DNA of 64,000 nucleotides from positions 3,100,001 through 3,164,000 of the forward strand of contig NZ_CP004387.1 in NCBI RefSeq assembly GCF_000299335.2, in the 5' to 3' direction. A program made the translations under genes and the position numbers. The DNA is from Isoalcanivorax pacificus W11-5. GTDB lineage: Bacteria; Pseudomonadota; Gammaproteobacteria; Pseudomonadales; Alcanivoracaceae. Below the pieces are notes generated by a model. That model saw only the letters and a program-made list of their open reading frames with translations. It searched no databases and was not told the DNA's origin. Positions 51,959-61,989 of this stretch are shown here, piece by piece (within the stretch, counting starts at the first letter, position 1; each line of letters starts with the position of its first letter).

Positions 51959-53887
51959 ATGACAATACTTCAGCGATCTTTTTTCCGCAGCCTGGCGCTG
52001 CCCCTGATACTGCTGGTGTGCGCCACACCGGCCCTGGCCCTGTTCGGGGAAAGCGGCAATGCTTCCCTGTTCGGCGGCAACAACCACGAACTGCCGACGC
52101 CGGAACAGGCGATTCATGTCGATGCCCTGCCCAATGTCGATGCCGAAGCGATTGACCTGATCTTCGAGATAATCGATCAGGTCTACCTCTACCAGCACGC
52201 CTTCAGCTTCCGGCTTACCGACACCCACGGCAACCTGCTGGACGACTTCAGCGACTTCACCGTCCCCGATGGCAAACTCAAGCACGACGAGCTGTTCGGC
52301 GAGGTACAGGTCTACTACGGCCAGCTTGCCCTGCGCCTGCCGCTGGACGCCATCCCGCTGACCGATACCGTGCTGGAGGTGAATTACCAGGGCTGTATCG
52401 AGGACACGCTCTGCTACCCGCCGCAGACGTCCAGCTTCCCGCTGACCTTCGTGAGCGCCGAGCAGATGAGCTTCGGCGCCCCCGCTCCGGAACCCGTCGC
52501 CGCCCCAGCTGCACCCGCCCCGACCGCCAGCGACGACAACGGCTTTTTCAGCACGCTCTCGTCGCAGGACGCCAATGCCTTTTCCCGCTGGCTCGGCAGC
52601 CACAGCCTCGGCATGGTGCTGTTGCTGTTCTACGTCGGCGGTCTGCTGCTGGCACTGACGCCGTGCGTGTTTCCGATGATCCCGATCCTGTCCGGCATCA
52701 TCGCCGGCCAGGCCGAACCCACCGCCCGGCGCGGCTTCCTGCTGAGCAGCGCCTACGTGCTGGGCATGGCGGTGCCCTACACGCTGGCCGGCCTGCTGGT
52801 GGCGCTGTTCGGTGCCGGCCTGAACCTCCAGTTCTGGCTGCAGCAACCGGCGGCGATCATTATTTCTGCGGTCATTTTCCTGCTGCTGGCGCTGGGCATG
52901 TTCGGTGTCTTTACGCTGCAATTGCCGGCGTTCCTGCGTGACCGGCTGAATGCCGCCAGCGAGCGCCGCCAGGGCGGCTCGCTTGGCGGCGCGGCGTTGA
53001 TCGGGGCGATTTCCGGCCTGATCGTGTCGCCCTGTGTGACGCCGATCCTGGCCGGTGCCCTGATCTACGTGGCCAGCAGCGGCGAAGCCGTGACCGGCGC
53101 GCTGACGCTGTTCACCCTGGCGCTGGGCATGGGCACACCGCTGATCATCTTCGGCACGGGGGGCAGCCACCTGCTGCCGCGTGCCGGGGAATGGATGGAC
53201 GACATCAAGCGCTTCTTCGGCGTGGTGATGCTGGGCGTGGCGATCTGGCTGCTGGGCCGCATCGTCTCGCCGTCGCTGACGCTGGGGCTGTATGGCGTGC
53301 TGCTGGCCGTCTATGGCGTGCAGCTCGGCGCCCTGGATGCCAGCGGCCACCGCCTGCGCCGTGGCATTGCGCTGGTGCTGGCGCTGTACGGCGCCATCAT
53401 GGTGATCGGCGCGGCCGGCGGCGGCACGGACCCGTGGCAGCCACTGGCGCATCGCCAGGCACCGGCAACGGCCCATGTCGCCAGCCCGGGCGAGGCCAGC
53501 ACCGGTGTGTATGGCTTTGTCGACGTCAGCGGCCAGCAGGCGCTGGCCGATACCCTGCGCCAGGCGCAGGCGGATAACCGCCCGGTGCTGGTGGATTTCT
53601 TCGCCGAGTGGTGCGTGGCCTGCAAGGTGCTGGAGGAAACCACCCTGAGCGATGCAGCGGTGCTTTCCGCCATGCAGGCGCAGAACATGCTGCTGGTGCG
53701 GGCAGATATCACCGACATTGACCGCGAAAACCAGGCGATCATGGCGGAGTACGGCATTTTCGGCCTGCCCAGCCTCGTATTCATGGCCCGCGACGGCGGC
53801 GAAATCCCGGAAAGCCGCATCCTCGGGGAAATGAGCGCGGAGCGTTTTCTGAGTCACTTGAACACGCGGGTATTTCCGTCGATCTGA
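51959..53887 (+). CDS. dsbD: thiol:disulfide interchange protein DsbD (642 aa)
   Basis: DsbD carries electrons from cytoplasmic thioredoxin to periplasmic DsbC and DsbG. A signal peptide is followed by the alpha domain with C146 and C152 (GCIEDTLCY, the usual C-x5-C spacing). Eight membrane helices carry the Cys pair of LTPCVFPMIPI and VSPCVTPILAG. The C-terminal thioredoxin domain has C552-V-A-C555. The length is a little above E. coli DsbD (565) because of longer linkers. ATG 51959 is used; GTG 51953 is an alternative. Confidence 0.95.
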   Translation: MTILQRSFFRSLALPLILLVCATPALALFGESGNASLFGGNNHELPTPEQAIHVDALPNVDAEAIDLIFEIIDQVYLYQHAFSFRLTDTHGNLLDDFSDFTVPDGKLKHDELFGEVQVYYGQLALRLPLDAIPLTDTVLEVNYQGCIEDTLCYPPQTSSFPLTFVSAEQMSFGAPAPEPVAAPAAPAPTASDDNGFFSTLSSQDANAFSRWLGSHSLGMVLLLFYVGGLLLALTPCVFPMIPILSGIIAGQAEPTARRGFLLSSAYVLGMAVPYTLAGLLVALFGAGLNLQFWLQQPAAIIISAVIFLLLALGMFGVFTLQLPAFLRDRLNAASERRQGGSLGGAALIGAISGLIVSPCVTPILAGALIYVASSGEAVTGALTLFTLALGMGTPLIIFGTGGSHLLPRAGEWMDDIKRFFGVVMLGVAIWLLGRIVSPSLTLGLYGVLLAVYGVQLGALDASGHRLRRGIALVLALYGAIMVIGAAGGGTDPWQPLAHRQAPATAHVASPGEASTGVYGFVDVSGQQALADTLRQAQADNRPVLVDFFAEWCVACKVLEETTLSDAAVLSAMQAQNMLLVRADITDIDRENQAIMAEYGIFGLPSLVFMARDGGEIPESRILGEMSAERFLSHLNTRVFPSI

Positions 53888-53941
53888 CGCACTTCTGCCG
53901 ATGACTGGCCGGTCCGGTTTGTAAGGAAAGGTGTAAATCCC

Positions 53942-53970
53942 TTTTCAGGCTGGTTATTTCGCCCTAGTAT
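53942..53970 (+). promoter_or_regulatory. candidate promoter upstream of aroQ
   Basis: TTTTCA (53942-53947) and TAGTAT (53965-53970) each match the sigma-70 boxes at 4 of 6 bases with exact 17-nt spacing. A terminator hairpin lies just downstream, so this promoter would need read-through or would make a short leader. The call is tentative. Confidence 0.35.
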
Positions 53971-53986
53971 TGCTGCCATTATGCCC

Positions 53987-54010
53987 AAGCCGCCCTGATA
54001 GGCGGCTTTT
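53987..54010 (+). terminator. intrinsic terminator, probably of dsbD
   Basis: AAGCCGCC (53987-53994), loop CTGATA, then GGCGGCTTTT (54001-54010) form a perfect stem with a short T tract. It lies about 100 nt after the dsbD stop and 60 nt before aroQ. Confidence 0.75.
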
Positions 54011-54070
54011 GTCATCCAGTTCACAACTTTTCACTGCATTTTGACGCGCTCGGCATGCAAGGAGGCCAAG

Positions 54071-54523
54071 GTGGCATCACTGCTGGTACTGCACGGTCCG
54101 AATCTCAACCTGCTTGGCACCCGCGAACCGGCCACCTATGGCGCCCAGACGCTGGCGCAGATCAATCAGGGGCTGCTGGCCCTGGCCCAGGAACGTGGCC
54201 ACCATCTGCAGACCCTGCAAAGCAACGCCGAATACGAGTTGATCGAGCGCATCCACAGCGCCGTCAGCGAAGGCATTGATTTCATCATCTTCAACCCGGC
54301 GGCCTTCACCCATACCAGCATCGCGCTGCGCGATGCATTGCTTGGCGTGGGCATTCCGTTTATCGAAGTGCATCTTTCCAACGTCCACCGGCGCGAGGCA
54401 TTCCGTCACCACTCCTATTTCTCCGATATCGCCGCTGGCGTGATCGTGGGGCTGGGAGCGGACGGCTATCGCCTGGCGCTGGAGGCGGCCATGACAAAGC
54501 TGGCAGAGGCAAAGAGTGCCTGA
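54071..54523 (+). CDS. aroQ: type II 3-dehydroquinate dehydratase (150 aa)
   Basis: AroQ catalyses the third step of the shikimate pathway. [37 protein letters not shown] and [27 protein letters not shown] are diagnostic. The start is GTG 54071, with GGAGG at 54061-54065. It precedes accBC, a typical gammaproteobacterial arrangement. Confidence 0.96.
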   Translation: MASLLVLHGPNLNLLGTREPATYGAQTLAQINQGLLALAQERGHHLQTLQSNAEYELIERIHSAVSEGIDFIIFNPAAFTHTSIALRDALLGVGIPFIEVHLSNVHRREAFRHHSYFSDIAAGVIVGLGADGYRLALEAAMTKLAEAKSA

Positions 54524-54572
54524 GCCGCAGAGACGACAACAACCGAGATACCGGACAGGACGGAAGTAGTCT

Positions 54573-55031
54573 ATGGATATTCGCAAAGTCAAAAAGCTGA
54601 TCGAGCTGCTGGAGGAATCCGGCATCGAAGAACTGGAAATCCGCGAAGGCGAGGAATCCGTGCGCATCAGCCGCGGCGGTTACCGCGCCGGTGCGCAGCA
54701 GATGCCAATGCAGCAACCGGCGCCGATGCAGCATGTGGTGCCGGCCGCCCCGGCACCGACCGCCAGCCAGGAAGCTCCGGCCGTGCCCCAGCACACCGGC
54801 CATGTCATGCGCTCCCCGATGGTCGGGACTTTCTATCGCTCGCCTTCCCCGGGCTCGGCCTCCTTCGTCGAAGTGGGCCAGCAGGTCAAGGCCGGCGATG
54901 TGCTGTGCATTGTCGAAGCGATGAAAATGATGAACCAGATCGAGGCCGACAAGTCCGGCACCATCGAGGCGATCCTGGTGGAAAACGGCGAACCGGTGGA
55001 ATACGACCAGCCACTGTTCACCATCGTCTGA
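54573..55031 (+). CDS. accB: acetyl-CoA carboxylase biotin carboxyl carrier protein (152 aa)
   Basis: BCCP carries biotin on K118 in the motif EAMKMMNQI. The N-terminus ([23 protein letters not shown]) and a Gln/Pro/Ala-rich linker (residues 40-75) precede the biotinyl domain, which starts [13 protein letters not shown]. The length is normal. It is followed by accC after 13 nt. Confidence 0.96.
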   Translation: MDIRKVKKLIELLEESGIEELEIREGEESVRISRGGYRAGAQQMPMQQPAPMQHVVPAAPAPTASQEAPAVPQHTGHVMRSPMVGTFYRSPSPGSASFVEVGQQVKAGDVLCIVEAMKMMNQIEADKSGTIEAILVENGEPVEYDQPLFTIV

Positions 55032-55044
55032 ACGGGGGTTCGTC

Positions 55045-56391
55045 ATGCTGGAAAAAGTCGTCATTGCCAATCGCGGCGAGATCGCCCTGCGCATATTGCG
55101 GGCCTGCCGCGAGATGGGCATCCGCACCGTCGCGGTATATTCCAAGGCCGACCGCGACCTGATGCATGTGCGGCTGGCCGATGAGGCCGTCTGCATCGGC
55201 CCGGCGCCGTCGGTGGATTCCTACCTGAATATTCCGGCGATCATTTCCGCCGCTGAAGTCACCGATGCCGATGCGATCCATCCCGGCTACGGTTTCCTGG
55301 CGGAGAACGCCGACTTCGCGGAGCGTGTGGAACGTTCCGGCTTTACCTTTATCGGCCCGAAGTCCGACACCATCCGCCTGATGGGCAACAAGGTGTCGGC
55401 CATCGAGGCGATGAAAAAAGCCGCCGTCCCGACTGTCCCCGGCTCCAACGGCCCGGTCAGCGAAGACAGCGAGCACGCCCTGCGCCTGGGCCGCGAGATC
55501 GGCTATCCGGTCATCATCAAGGCGGCGGCCGGCGGCGGTGGCCGGGGCATGCGCGTGGTGGAAAACGAAGAGGCGCTGATGAAATCGATCAGCCTGACCC
55601 GCTCGGAAGCGCGCAACGCCTTCGGCGACGACACCGTGTACATGGAGAAATTTCTCCAGCATCCGCGTCACGTCGAGATCCAGGTGCTGGCCGATGGCCA
55701 GGGCAATGCCATTCACCTGGGTGACCGGGACTGCTCGCTGCAGCGCCGGCACCAGAAAGTGGTGGAAGAAGCGCCCGCACCGCATATCCCGCAGCACCTG
55801 AAAGATGAAGTGGCCAAGCGCTGCGTCGACGCCTGCATCGAAATCGGTTACCGGGGCGCCGGCACGTTCGAGTTCCTGTACGAAGACGGCGGCTTCTACT
55901 TCATCGAGATGAATACCCGCGTGCAGGTGGAACACCCGGTGACCGAAATGATCACCGGCGTCGACATCGTCAAGGAACAGTTGCGGATTGCCGCCGGCCT
56001 GCCGCTGTCGGTGCGCCAGGAAGATATCAGCTTCAGTGGCCATGCCATCGAAGTGCGTGTGAACGCCGAGGACCCGGTGACCTTTACCCCTTGCCCCGGC
56101 AAGATCACCTACTTCCACGCGCCCGGTGGCAATGGCGTGCGCGTCGACTCGCACATCTATACCGGCTACACGGTGCCGCCCTACTACGATTCGCTGATCG
56201 GCAAGATCATCACCTGGGGCCCGGACCGCGCCACCGCGTTCGCACGCATGCGCAACGCGCTGGAGGAAGTCGTGGTGGACGGCATTCGCACCAACATTGC
56301 CCTGCACCGCGACAAGATCTTCCGTGACAAGCACTTCGCCGAAGGCGGCGTGGATATCCACTACCTGGAATCGAAGCTCGGCCAGAGCTGA
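55045..56391 (+). CDS. accC: acetyl-CoA carboxylase biotin carboxylase subunit (448 aa)
   Basis: AccC carboxylates biotin on BCCP using ATP and bicarbonate. [21 protein letters not shown] opens the chain. The ATP-grasp motif [14 protein letters not shown], then [30 protein letters not shown] and [14 protein letters not shown], are all present. The length matches E. coli (449 aa). Confidence 0.97.
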   Translation: MLEKVVIANRGEIALRILRACREMGIRTVAVYSKADRDLMHVRLADEAVCIGPAPSVDSYLNIPAIISAAEVTDADAIHPGYGFLAENADFAERVERSGFTFIGPKSDTIRLMGNKVSAIEAMKKAAVPTVPGSNGPVSEDSEHALRLGREIGYPVIIKAAAGGGGRGMRVVENEEALMKSISLTRSEARNAFGDDTVYMEKFLQHPRHVEIQVLADGQGNAIHLGDRDCSLQRRHQKVVEEAPAPHIPQHLKDEVAKRCVDACIEIGYRGAGTFEFLYEDGGFYFIEMNTRVQVEHPVTEMITGVDIVKEQLRIAAGLPLSVRQEDISFSGHAIEVRVNAEDPVTFTPCPGKITYFHAPGGNGVRVDSHIYTGYTVPPYYDSLIGKIITWGPDRATAFARMRNALEEVVVDGIRTNIALHRDKIFRDKHFAEGGVDIHYLESKLGQS

Positions 56392-56414
56392 GGTATCCTG
56401 ACGTTCGCCGAATC

Positions 56415-56440
56415 GCGGCCCGGAGCACTCTCCGGGCCGC
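56415..56440 (+). terminator. hairpin between accC and prmA
   Basis: GCGGCCCGGA (56415-56424) and TCCGGGCCGC (56431-56440) form a perfect 10-bp stem with a 6-nt loop. It is followed by TGTCGTT, a weak T tract. It may attenuate transcription into prmA. Confidence 0.5.
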
Positions 56441-56473
56441 TGTCGTTATGACCACCGGAAAACGGACACACCC

Positions 56474-57352
56474 ATGCCCTGGCTGCAATTGCACATCCCG
56501 AGTACCGCCGATCACGCCGAAGCGGTGGAAGACATGCTGCTGGCGCTGGGCGCCAGCGCCGTGACGCTGGCTGACGGCGCCGACCAGCCGCTGTTCGAGC
56601 CACCGCCGGGGGCCACGCCGCTGTGGCGGGAAACCATCGTCAGCGCCCTGTTCGAGGCAGATGCCGACGGCGAGGCGATCATCAAAGCCCTGAACGAACA
56701 CCTGGACCCGCCGCCGGCCGACTACCGCTTTGAACAGGTCGCCGACCAGGCCTGGGAACGGGCCTGGATGGACGACTTCAAGCCGATGCCCTTCGGTGAG
56801 CGGCTGTGGATCGTGCCCAGCTGGGCCGAGGCGCCGGATGCCGGCGCCGTGAACCTGAAACTCGACCCGGGCCTGGCGTTCGGCACCGGCACCCATGAAA
56901 CCACCGCTCTGTGCCTGAACTGGCTCGACGGCGCCGACCTGGCCGGCAAAAGCGTGCTGGATTTCGGCTGCGGCTCCGGCGTGCTGGCGATCGCCGCGCT
57001 GTTGCTGGGCGCGGAATATGCCGTGGCCACCGACATTGACCCGCAGGCGCTGCTGGCGACGCGCGAGAACGCCCGGCTCAATGGCGTCGGCGACCGCCTG
57101 ACCTGCTTCCTGCCGGAGGATATGCCCGCAGCGCACTTTGATGTGGTGCTGGCGAATATCCTCGCCGGCCCGCTGGTGGAACTGGCGCCGCAGCTGATCA
57201 ATCATTGCCGCCCCGGCGGGCGCATCGTACTGTCCGGCATCCTGGCCGAGCAGGCCGGCAATGTGGTCGCAGCCTACCAGCCCCAGGTCGAACTGAACCC
57301 GGTCGCGGTGCGTGGCGACTGGACAAGAGTAGACGGAACCCGCAAAGCCTGA
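56474..57352 (+). CDS. prmA: ribosomal protein L11 methyltransferase (292 aa)
   Basis: PrmA trimethylates ribosomal protein L11 with SAM. WLQLHIPSTADHAEAVEDMLLALGA is the substrate-recognition N-domain, DPGLAFGTGTHETTALCL the conserved loop, and VLDFGCGSGVLAIAALLLGA the SAM site. The length matches E. coli PrmA (293 aa). Confidence 0.96.
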   Translation: MPWLQLHIPSTADHAEAVEDMLLALGASAVTLADGADQPLFEPPPGATPLWRETIVSALFEADADGEAIIKALNEHLDPPPADYRFEQVADQAWERAWMDDFKPMPFGERLWIVPSWAEAPDAGAVNLKLDPGLAFGTGTHETTALCLNWLDGADLAGKSVLDFGCGSGVLAIAALLLGAEYAVATDIDPQALLATRENARLNGVGDRLTCFLPEDMPAAHFDVVLANILAGPLVELAPQLINHCRPGGRIVLSGILAEQAGNVVAAYQPQVELNPVAVRGDWTRVDGTRKA

Positions 57353-57383
57353 CCGCCGCCCTTGCGGTAGCGGTCGGGTTTTA
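57348..57383 (+). terminator. terminator-like hairpin at the prmA 3' end
   Basis: CCTGACCGC (57348-57356) pairs with GCGGTCGGG (57370-57378) through one G-T wobble, followed by TTTTA. The stem includes the prmA stop codon. It probably separates prmA from the next gene. Confidence 0.6.
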
Positions 57384-57428
57384 TGTACAACGGAAGCCAT
57401 TCCTTCCTATAAGAACAGCCGGATCAGC

Positions 57429-58805
57429 ATGGCCGTCCAATACAAGACTCAGTGCCCGCACTGCGGCGCCCAGTTCAAGATCAGCGAACAGCACCTGCGC
57501 CAGGCGCGCGGTGCGGTGCGCTGTGGCAGTTGCCTGCAGGTATTCCAGGCCACCGATCACCTGCTGAACGACCCGGCCGCGAAGCCGGCCGCTGCACCGG
57601 CCCCCAAGGCCGCGCCAGCCAGGCCCGCCGCCGCGAAGCCGCCCCGCAAGGCCGGCGATGATGAATCCTGGGCCGAGGCGCTGCTGGACGAGGACGCGCC
57701 TCCCCCACCGCCAGTTGCCCCCCCGGCCAGTACGAACAAGTGGACCCTGGACGACACGCCGGCGGAAGATACCCCACCCGCCCCCGAAGACCCGGCGCAG
57801 GAACAGAACGATACCCGCGTCTCGCTCGGCGGCGGCATGGAGCTGTCGGACTCCTTCCTGTCGCTGGACGAGGACAACGACGAGCGTCTGCAGAACGAGG
57901 ATTTTTCCTCCATGAGCGGCGCCGGCCGCGCCACCCAGAGCGAGAACGCCGACGAGTCCTGGGCCGAGGCCCTGTTGCAGGAGCTGGAAGAAAAAGAACC
58001 GCCGCCACCGACGAAGGCCAGCAGCATGCGACTGCAGGACGATACGCCGGCAGCAGCGCCGCCCCCCGTGAAGAAAAAGGCCGCGCCCAGGAAAAAGGCC
58101 GCCGCACCGGCGGATGACCTGTTCGCGGAAGATTTCGACCTGTTCGCCGAGGACGATCAGCTCGGCCCGGCCGATCATGACCACTACGCGGACAACCACT
58201 ACGCAGACAGTCTCGATGATGATTTCGACGATGACTTCGCCGTTCTGGGAGCAGGCACGGACACGGCCACCCGCAGCAAAGCCGCCAATCCGTTCGAGCG
58301 TTCACGCGCCAACATCGGCAGCCTGGTCAAGTGGGGCCTGCTGTCGCTGGCCGCGCTGCTGGTGCTGACCGCACAGTACCTGGTATTCAATTTCGATCAC
58401 CTGGCGCGGACGCCGCAGTGGCGCCCATTCTATGCCGGTGTCTGCCACCTGGCCGGCTGCGCACTGCCGAACCCGTCCGACATCAGCCTGTTGCGCGGCA
58501 CCAACCTGATCGTGCGCACGCATCCGCAGGTGGCCGGGGCACTGATCGTCGATGCCATCCTGTTCAACCAGGCCGACTATGAGCAGCCGTTCCCGGTGAT
58601 CGAACTGAGCTTCAGCTCACTGCGCGGCCAGCCGGTGGCCAGCCGCCGCTTCCTGCCGGCCGAATACCTGCGCGGCGACCTGACCGGCCTGCAGGCGATG
58701 CCGCGCGACGTGCCCATCCGGGTGTCGTTCGAGATCCTCAATCCCGGCCCGGATGCGGAGAACTATCGCCTGCACCTGCACCCGGCCCCCGCCAGCGCCT
58801 CCTGA
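57429..58805 (+). CDS. MJ0042-type zinc-ribbon and DUF3426 membrane protein (458 aa)
   Basis: The N-terminal zinc ribbon has C9, C12, C32 and C35. A low-complexity acidic/Pro/Ala-rich region (about 45-290) follows. A membrane helix (about 300-320) then leads into a C-terminal DUF3426 domain, placed in the periplasm. The low-complexity part contains DESWAEALL twice (78-86 and 175-183) and a tandem DLFAED (230-235, 236-241). These look like short binding motifs. The function is unknown; the usual place is between prmA and dusB. Confidence 0.85.
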   Translation: MAVQYKTQCPHCGAQFKISEQHLRQARGAVRCGSCLQVFQATDHLLNDPAAKPAAAPAPKAAPARPAAAKPPRKAGDDESWAEALLDEDAPPPPPVAPPASTNKWTLDDTPAEDTPPAPEDPAQEQNDTRVSLGGGMELSDSFLSLDEDNDERLQNEDFSSMSGAGRATQSENADESWAEALLQELEEKEPPPPTKASSMRLQDDTPAAAPPPVKKKAAPRKKAAAPADDLFAEDFDLFAEDDQLGPADHDHYADNHYADSLDDDFDDDFAVLGAGTDTATRSKAANPFERSRANIGSLVKWGLLSLAALLVLTAQYLVFNFDHLARTPQWRPFYAGVCHLAGCALPNPSDISLLRGTNLIVRTHPQVAGALIVDAILFNQADYEQPFPVIELSFSSLRGQPVASRRFLPAEYLRGDLTGLQAMPRDVPIRVSFEILNPGPDAENYRLHLHPAPASAS

Positions 58806-58938
58806 GACCAGCGCGGGACGCCCGCGCCCGCACCGGGCGCGGCGCACCACCCGGCACCTCGTCCCGAAAAGCCCTTTTACCCCCGGGCACCGGGCCACTA
58901 TCATGTGCCCCCTTCGCTGCCACGGGTTGAGTCACCAC

Positions 58939-60006
58939 ATGCAGATCGGCCCTTATACCCTTGCCAACAATCTGGTGCTGGCGCCCATGGCCGGCGTCAC
59001 AGATCGCCCGTTCCGGCAGCTGTGCCGGCAACTTGGCGCTGGCCTGGTGGTGTCCGAGATGGTGACAGCGGATACGCGTCTTTGGCATTCCCGCAAAAGC
59101 CGCCATCGCCTGGATCATCGCGGCGAGCCCGGGCCCATCTCGGTGCAGATCGCCGGGGGTGATCCGGGCATGCTGGCCGAGGCGGCCGCCGCGAATGTCG
59201 AATTCGGTGCACAGATCGTCGACATCAACATGGGCTGCCCGGCAAAAAAAGTCTGCAAGAAAGCGGCCGGCTCGGCACTGTTACGCGACGAAACACTGGT
59301 GCGCGACATTCTCGAGGCAGTGGTCAGCGCCGTCGATGTGCCAGTGACGCTGAAGATCCGCACCGGCTGGAGCCGCGAGGCGCGCAACGGCGTCAACATC
59401 GCACAACTTGCTGAATCCTGTGGCATTCGTGCATTGGCCGTGCACGGCCGCACGCGCGAGGACAAGTTCGAAGGCGAGGCAGAGTACGAGACCATCGCCC
59501 GCATCGTCGCGTCGGTGAACATTCCGGTTATTGCCAACGGCGATATCGATTCACCGCAAAAAGCCAAACGGGTACTGGAAACCACCAGCGCGGGTGGTAT
59601 CATGATCGGCCGCGCTGCCCAGGGTAATCCCTGGATCTTCCGGGATACCGTTCATTACCTCACACATGGGGCATTGCCGGCGTCTCCTGAAGTCCGGGAA
59701 GTGGCAACGCTGGTGCTGCAACATCTCGGGGCACTGCACCAGCTTTATGGCGAGGACGCCGGCGTACGTATCGCTCGCAAACATCTGGGCTGGTACACAC
59801 AGGCCCTGCCGGAAGGCGAGATGTTCCGGCAGAAGTTCAACCGATTGACCGGGCCCGATGCACAGCGGCAGGCAGTCGAGCAGTATTTCCACAACCTTGA
59901 AGATGTGGCCGACCGAATCGACATCGGTCGCTACGTGGTGTCTGACGCCGACACCCGGGAAGGCGTTGCGCAAGACATTGCCCAACAAGGAGTAATGGCC
60001 GCATGA
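58939..60006 (+). CDS. dusB: tRNA-dihydrouridine synthase B (355 aa)
   Basis: DusB reduces uridines in tRNA with [29 protein letters not shown] starts the chain. The catalytic Cys is in [20 protein letters not shown], and [21 protein letters not shown] and [16 protein letters not shown] are the FMN-barrel motifs. ATG 58939 matches the family length; the open frame upstream is non-coding. The stop overlaps the fis start by 4 nt. Confidence 0.96.
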   Translation: MQIGPYTLANNLVLAPMAGVTDRPFRQLCRQLGAGLVVSEMVTADTRLWHSRKSRHRLDHRGEPGPISVQIAGGDPGMLAEAAAANVEFGAQIVDINMGCPAKKVCKKAAGSALLRDETLVRDILEAVVSAVDVPVTLKIRTGWSREARNGVNIAQLAESCGIRALAVHGRTREDKFEGEAEYETIARIVASVNIPVIANGDIDSPQKAKRVLETTSAGGIMIGRAAQGNPWIFRDTVHYLTHGALPASPEVREVATLVLQHLGALHQLYGEDAGVRIARKHLGWYTQALPEGEMFRQKFNRLTGPDAQRQAVEQYFHNLEDVADRIDIGRYVVSDADTREGVAQDIAQQGVMAA

Positions 60007-60317
60007 CCAGTACAGCCGCACGGACACTGATTAGCATGAACACCGCTGAAAACCGCACTCCCCACCTGACACTGGCGCAGACTGACAGCCAGGACACTCT
60101 GCGCAACTGCGTGCGACGATCCCTGATCGAATACTTCAACAATCTCGAAGGGGAAGCGGTCAACGACCTCTACCCGATGGTATTGGCGGAAATGGAAATC
60201 CCGCTGCTGGAAAAGGTGCTGGAATACACCCGTGGCAACCAGACCAAGGCCGCCGAGATGCTCGGCCTGAACCGGGGCACGCTGCGCAAGAAACTCAAGC
60301 AATACGGCCTGCTGTAA
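60003..60317 (+). CDS. fis: DNA-binding protein Fis (104 aa)
   Basis: Fis bends DNA and organises the nucleoid. The N-terminal part is variable. The helical core ([39 protein letters not shown], in pieces) and the helix-turn-helix [26 protein letters not shown] are conserved. ATG 60003 overlaps the dusB stop, the standard dusB-fis coupling. An internal ATG 60036 is a weaker alternative. Confidence 0.95.
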   Translation: MTSTAARTLISMNTAENRTPHLTLAQTDSQDTLRNCVRRSLIEYFNNLEGEAVNDLYPMVLAEMEIPLLEKVLEYTRGNQTKAAEMLGLNRGTLRKKLKQYGLL

Positions 60318-60349
60318 GCCCCCCGCGCACAGCAAGCCCGCACCCGTCA

Positions 60350-60373
60350 GGGCAGTCGAGACTGCCCTTTTTT
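60350..60373 (+). terminator. intrinsic terminator of dusB-fis
   Basis: GGGCAGT (60350-60356), loop CGAG, ACTGCCC (60361-60367), then TTTTTT. This strong terminator lies between fis and purH. Confidence 0.93.
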
Positions 60374-60401
60374 GTTTCCGACCACGAGGTGAAACAAGGT
60401 C

Positions 60402-61970
60402 ATGAGCAAAGCCGTTGAACGCGCCCTCATCAGTGTCTCCGACAAGACCGGCGTGGTGGATTTCGCCCGCGCCCTGAGCGGCCGTGGCATCGAAATCCTG
60501 TCCACCGGCGGCACCTACCGTGCGCTGGCCGAGGCCGGCATCCCGGTGAAGGAAGTGTCCGAGCACACCGGTTTCCCGGAAATGATGGACGGCCGCGTGA
60601 AGACCCTGCACCCGAAAATCCACGGCGGCATCCTTGCCCGCCGGGGCCAGGACGACGCCGTGATGGCCGACAACGGCATCCAGCGCATTGATCTGGTCGT
60701 GGTCAACCTGTACCCGTTCGAGCAGACCGTGGCGAAGCCGGATTGCTCCCAGGAAGACGCCATCGAGAACATCGACATCGGTGGCCCGACCATGGTCCGC
60801 GCCGCCGCCAAGAACAATGCCCACGTCGGCATCGTCACCGACCCGGCCGACTATGAACGCGTACTGGCGGAGCTGGGCGAGCATGACGGCGCCCTCAGCG
60901 ATGCCTTCCGCTTCGATCTCGCCATCCGCGCGTTCGAGCACACCGCCGCCTACGACAGCGCCATTGCCAACTACTTCGGCAAGCAGGTCGGCAACGGCAA
61001 CGACCCGTTCCCGCGCACCCTGAACCTGAATTTCAGCAAGGCGCAGGACATGCGCTACGGCGAGAACCCGCACCAGCGCTCGGCCTTCTATACCGAGCGC
61101 ACCCCGGCGCCGGCGTCCATCGCCACCGCGCGCCAGTTGCAGGGCAAAGAGCTGTCCTACAACAATATCGCCGACACCGATGCCGCGCTGGAATGTGTCA
61201 AATCCTTCGTCAAGCCCGCCTGCGTGATCGTCAAGCACGCCAACCCGTGCGGTGTCGCGGTGAGCCTGGACGGCATCGGCAAGGCCTACGACCTGGCCTT
61301 CCAGACCGACCCGGAATCCGCCTTCGGCGGCATCATCGCCTTCAACCGTGAACTGGATGCGGCCACCGCCCAGGCCATCGTCGATCGCCAGTTCGTGGAA
61401 GTGATCATTGCACCGAAGGTCAGCCAGGAAGCGCTGGCGATCACCGGCGCCAAGAAAAACGTGCGCGTGCTGGTGTGCGGCGAATGGGACGCGCCCACCG
61501 CCAGCGGCCTGGACTACAAGCGTGTCAACGGTGGCCTGCTGGTACAGGATCGCGACGTCGGCATGATCACCGAAGCCGACCTCAAGGTGGTCACACAACG
61601 CGCGCCGACCGAAGCAGAAATGCACGATCTGATCTTCGCCTGGAAAGTGGCCAAGTTCGTTAAATCCAACGCCATCGTTTACGCGAAAAACCGCCAGACT
61701 GTCGGCGTCGGCGCCGGCCAGATGAGCCGCGTCAATTCCGCCCGCATCGCCGCCATCAAGGCCGAGCATGCCGGGCTGGAAGTGAAAGGCTCGGTGATGG
61801 CGTCCGACGCCTTCTTCCCGTTCCGCGACGGCATCGACAACGCCGCCAAGGTGGGTATCAGCTGCGTCATCCAGCCCGGTGGTTCGATCCGCGACGAAGA
61901 AGTGATTGCCGCCGCCGACGAAGCCGGCATGGCAATGGTGTTTACCGGCATGCGGCATTTCCGCCACTGA
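60402..61970 (+). CDS. purH: bifunctional AICAR transformylase/IMP cyclohydrolase (522 aa)
   Basis: PurH carries out the last two steps of IMP synthesis. [18 protein letters not shown] and [14 protein letters not shown] belong to the cyclohydrolase domain. [24 protein letters not shown] and [16 protein letters not shown] belong to the transformylase domain. The length is normal (E. coli 529 aa). purD follows after 19 nt. Confidence 0.97.
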   Translation: MSKAVERALISVSDKTGVVDFARALSGRGIEILSTGGTYRALAEAGIPVKEVSEHTGFPEMMDGRVKTLHPKIHGGILARRGQDDAVMADNGIQRIDLVVVNLYPFEQTVAKPDCSQEDAIENIDIGGPTMVRAAAKNNAHVGIVTDPADYERVLAELGEHDGALSDAFRFDLAIRAFEHTAAYDSAIANYFGKQVGNGNDPFPRTLNLNFSKAQDMRYGENPHQRSAFYTERTPAPASIATARQLQGKELSYNNIADTDAALECVKSFVKPACVIVKHANPCGVAVSLDGIGKAYDLAFQTDPESAFGGIIAFNRELDAATAQAIVDRQFVEVIIAPKVSQEALAITGAKKNVRVLVCGEWDAPTASGLDYKRVNGGLLVQDRDVGMITEADLKVVTQRAPTEAEMHDLIFAWKVAKFVKSNAIVYAKNRQTVGVGAGQMSRVNSARIAAIKAEHAGLEVKGSVMASDAFFPFRDGIDNAAKVGISCVIQPGGSIRDEEVIAAADEAGMAMVFTGMRHFRH

Positions 61971-61989
61971 GACTGAGGCGAGACACGAC

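Noticed and set aside
51887-53857. 656-aa open frame on the minus strand across dsbD
   Set aside because: It is a His/Gln/Arg-rich shadow of dsbD without domain or ribosome site.
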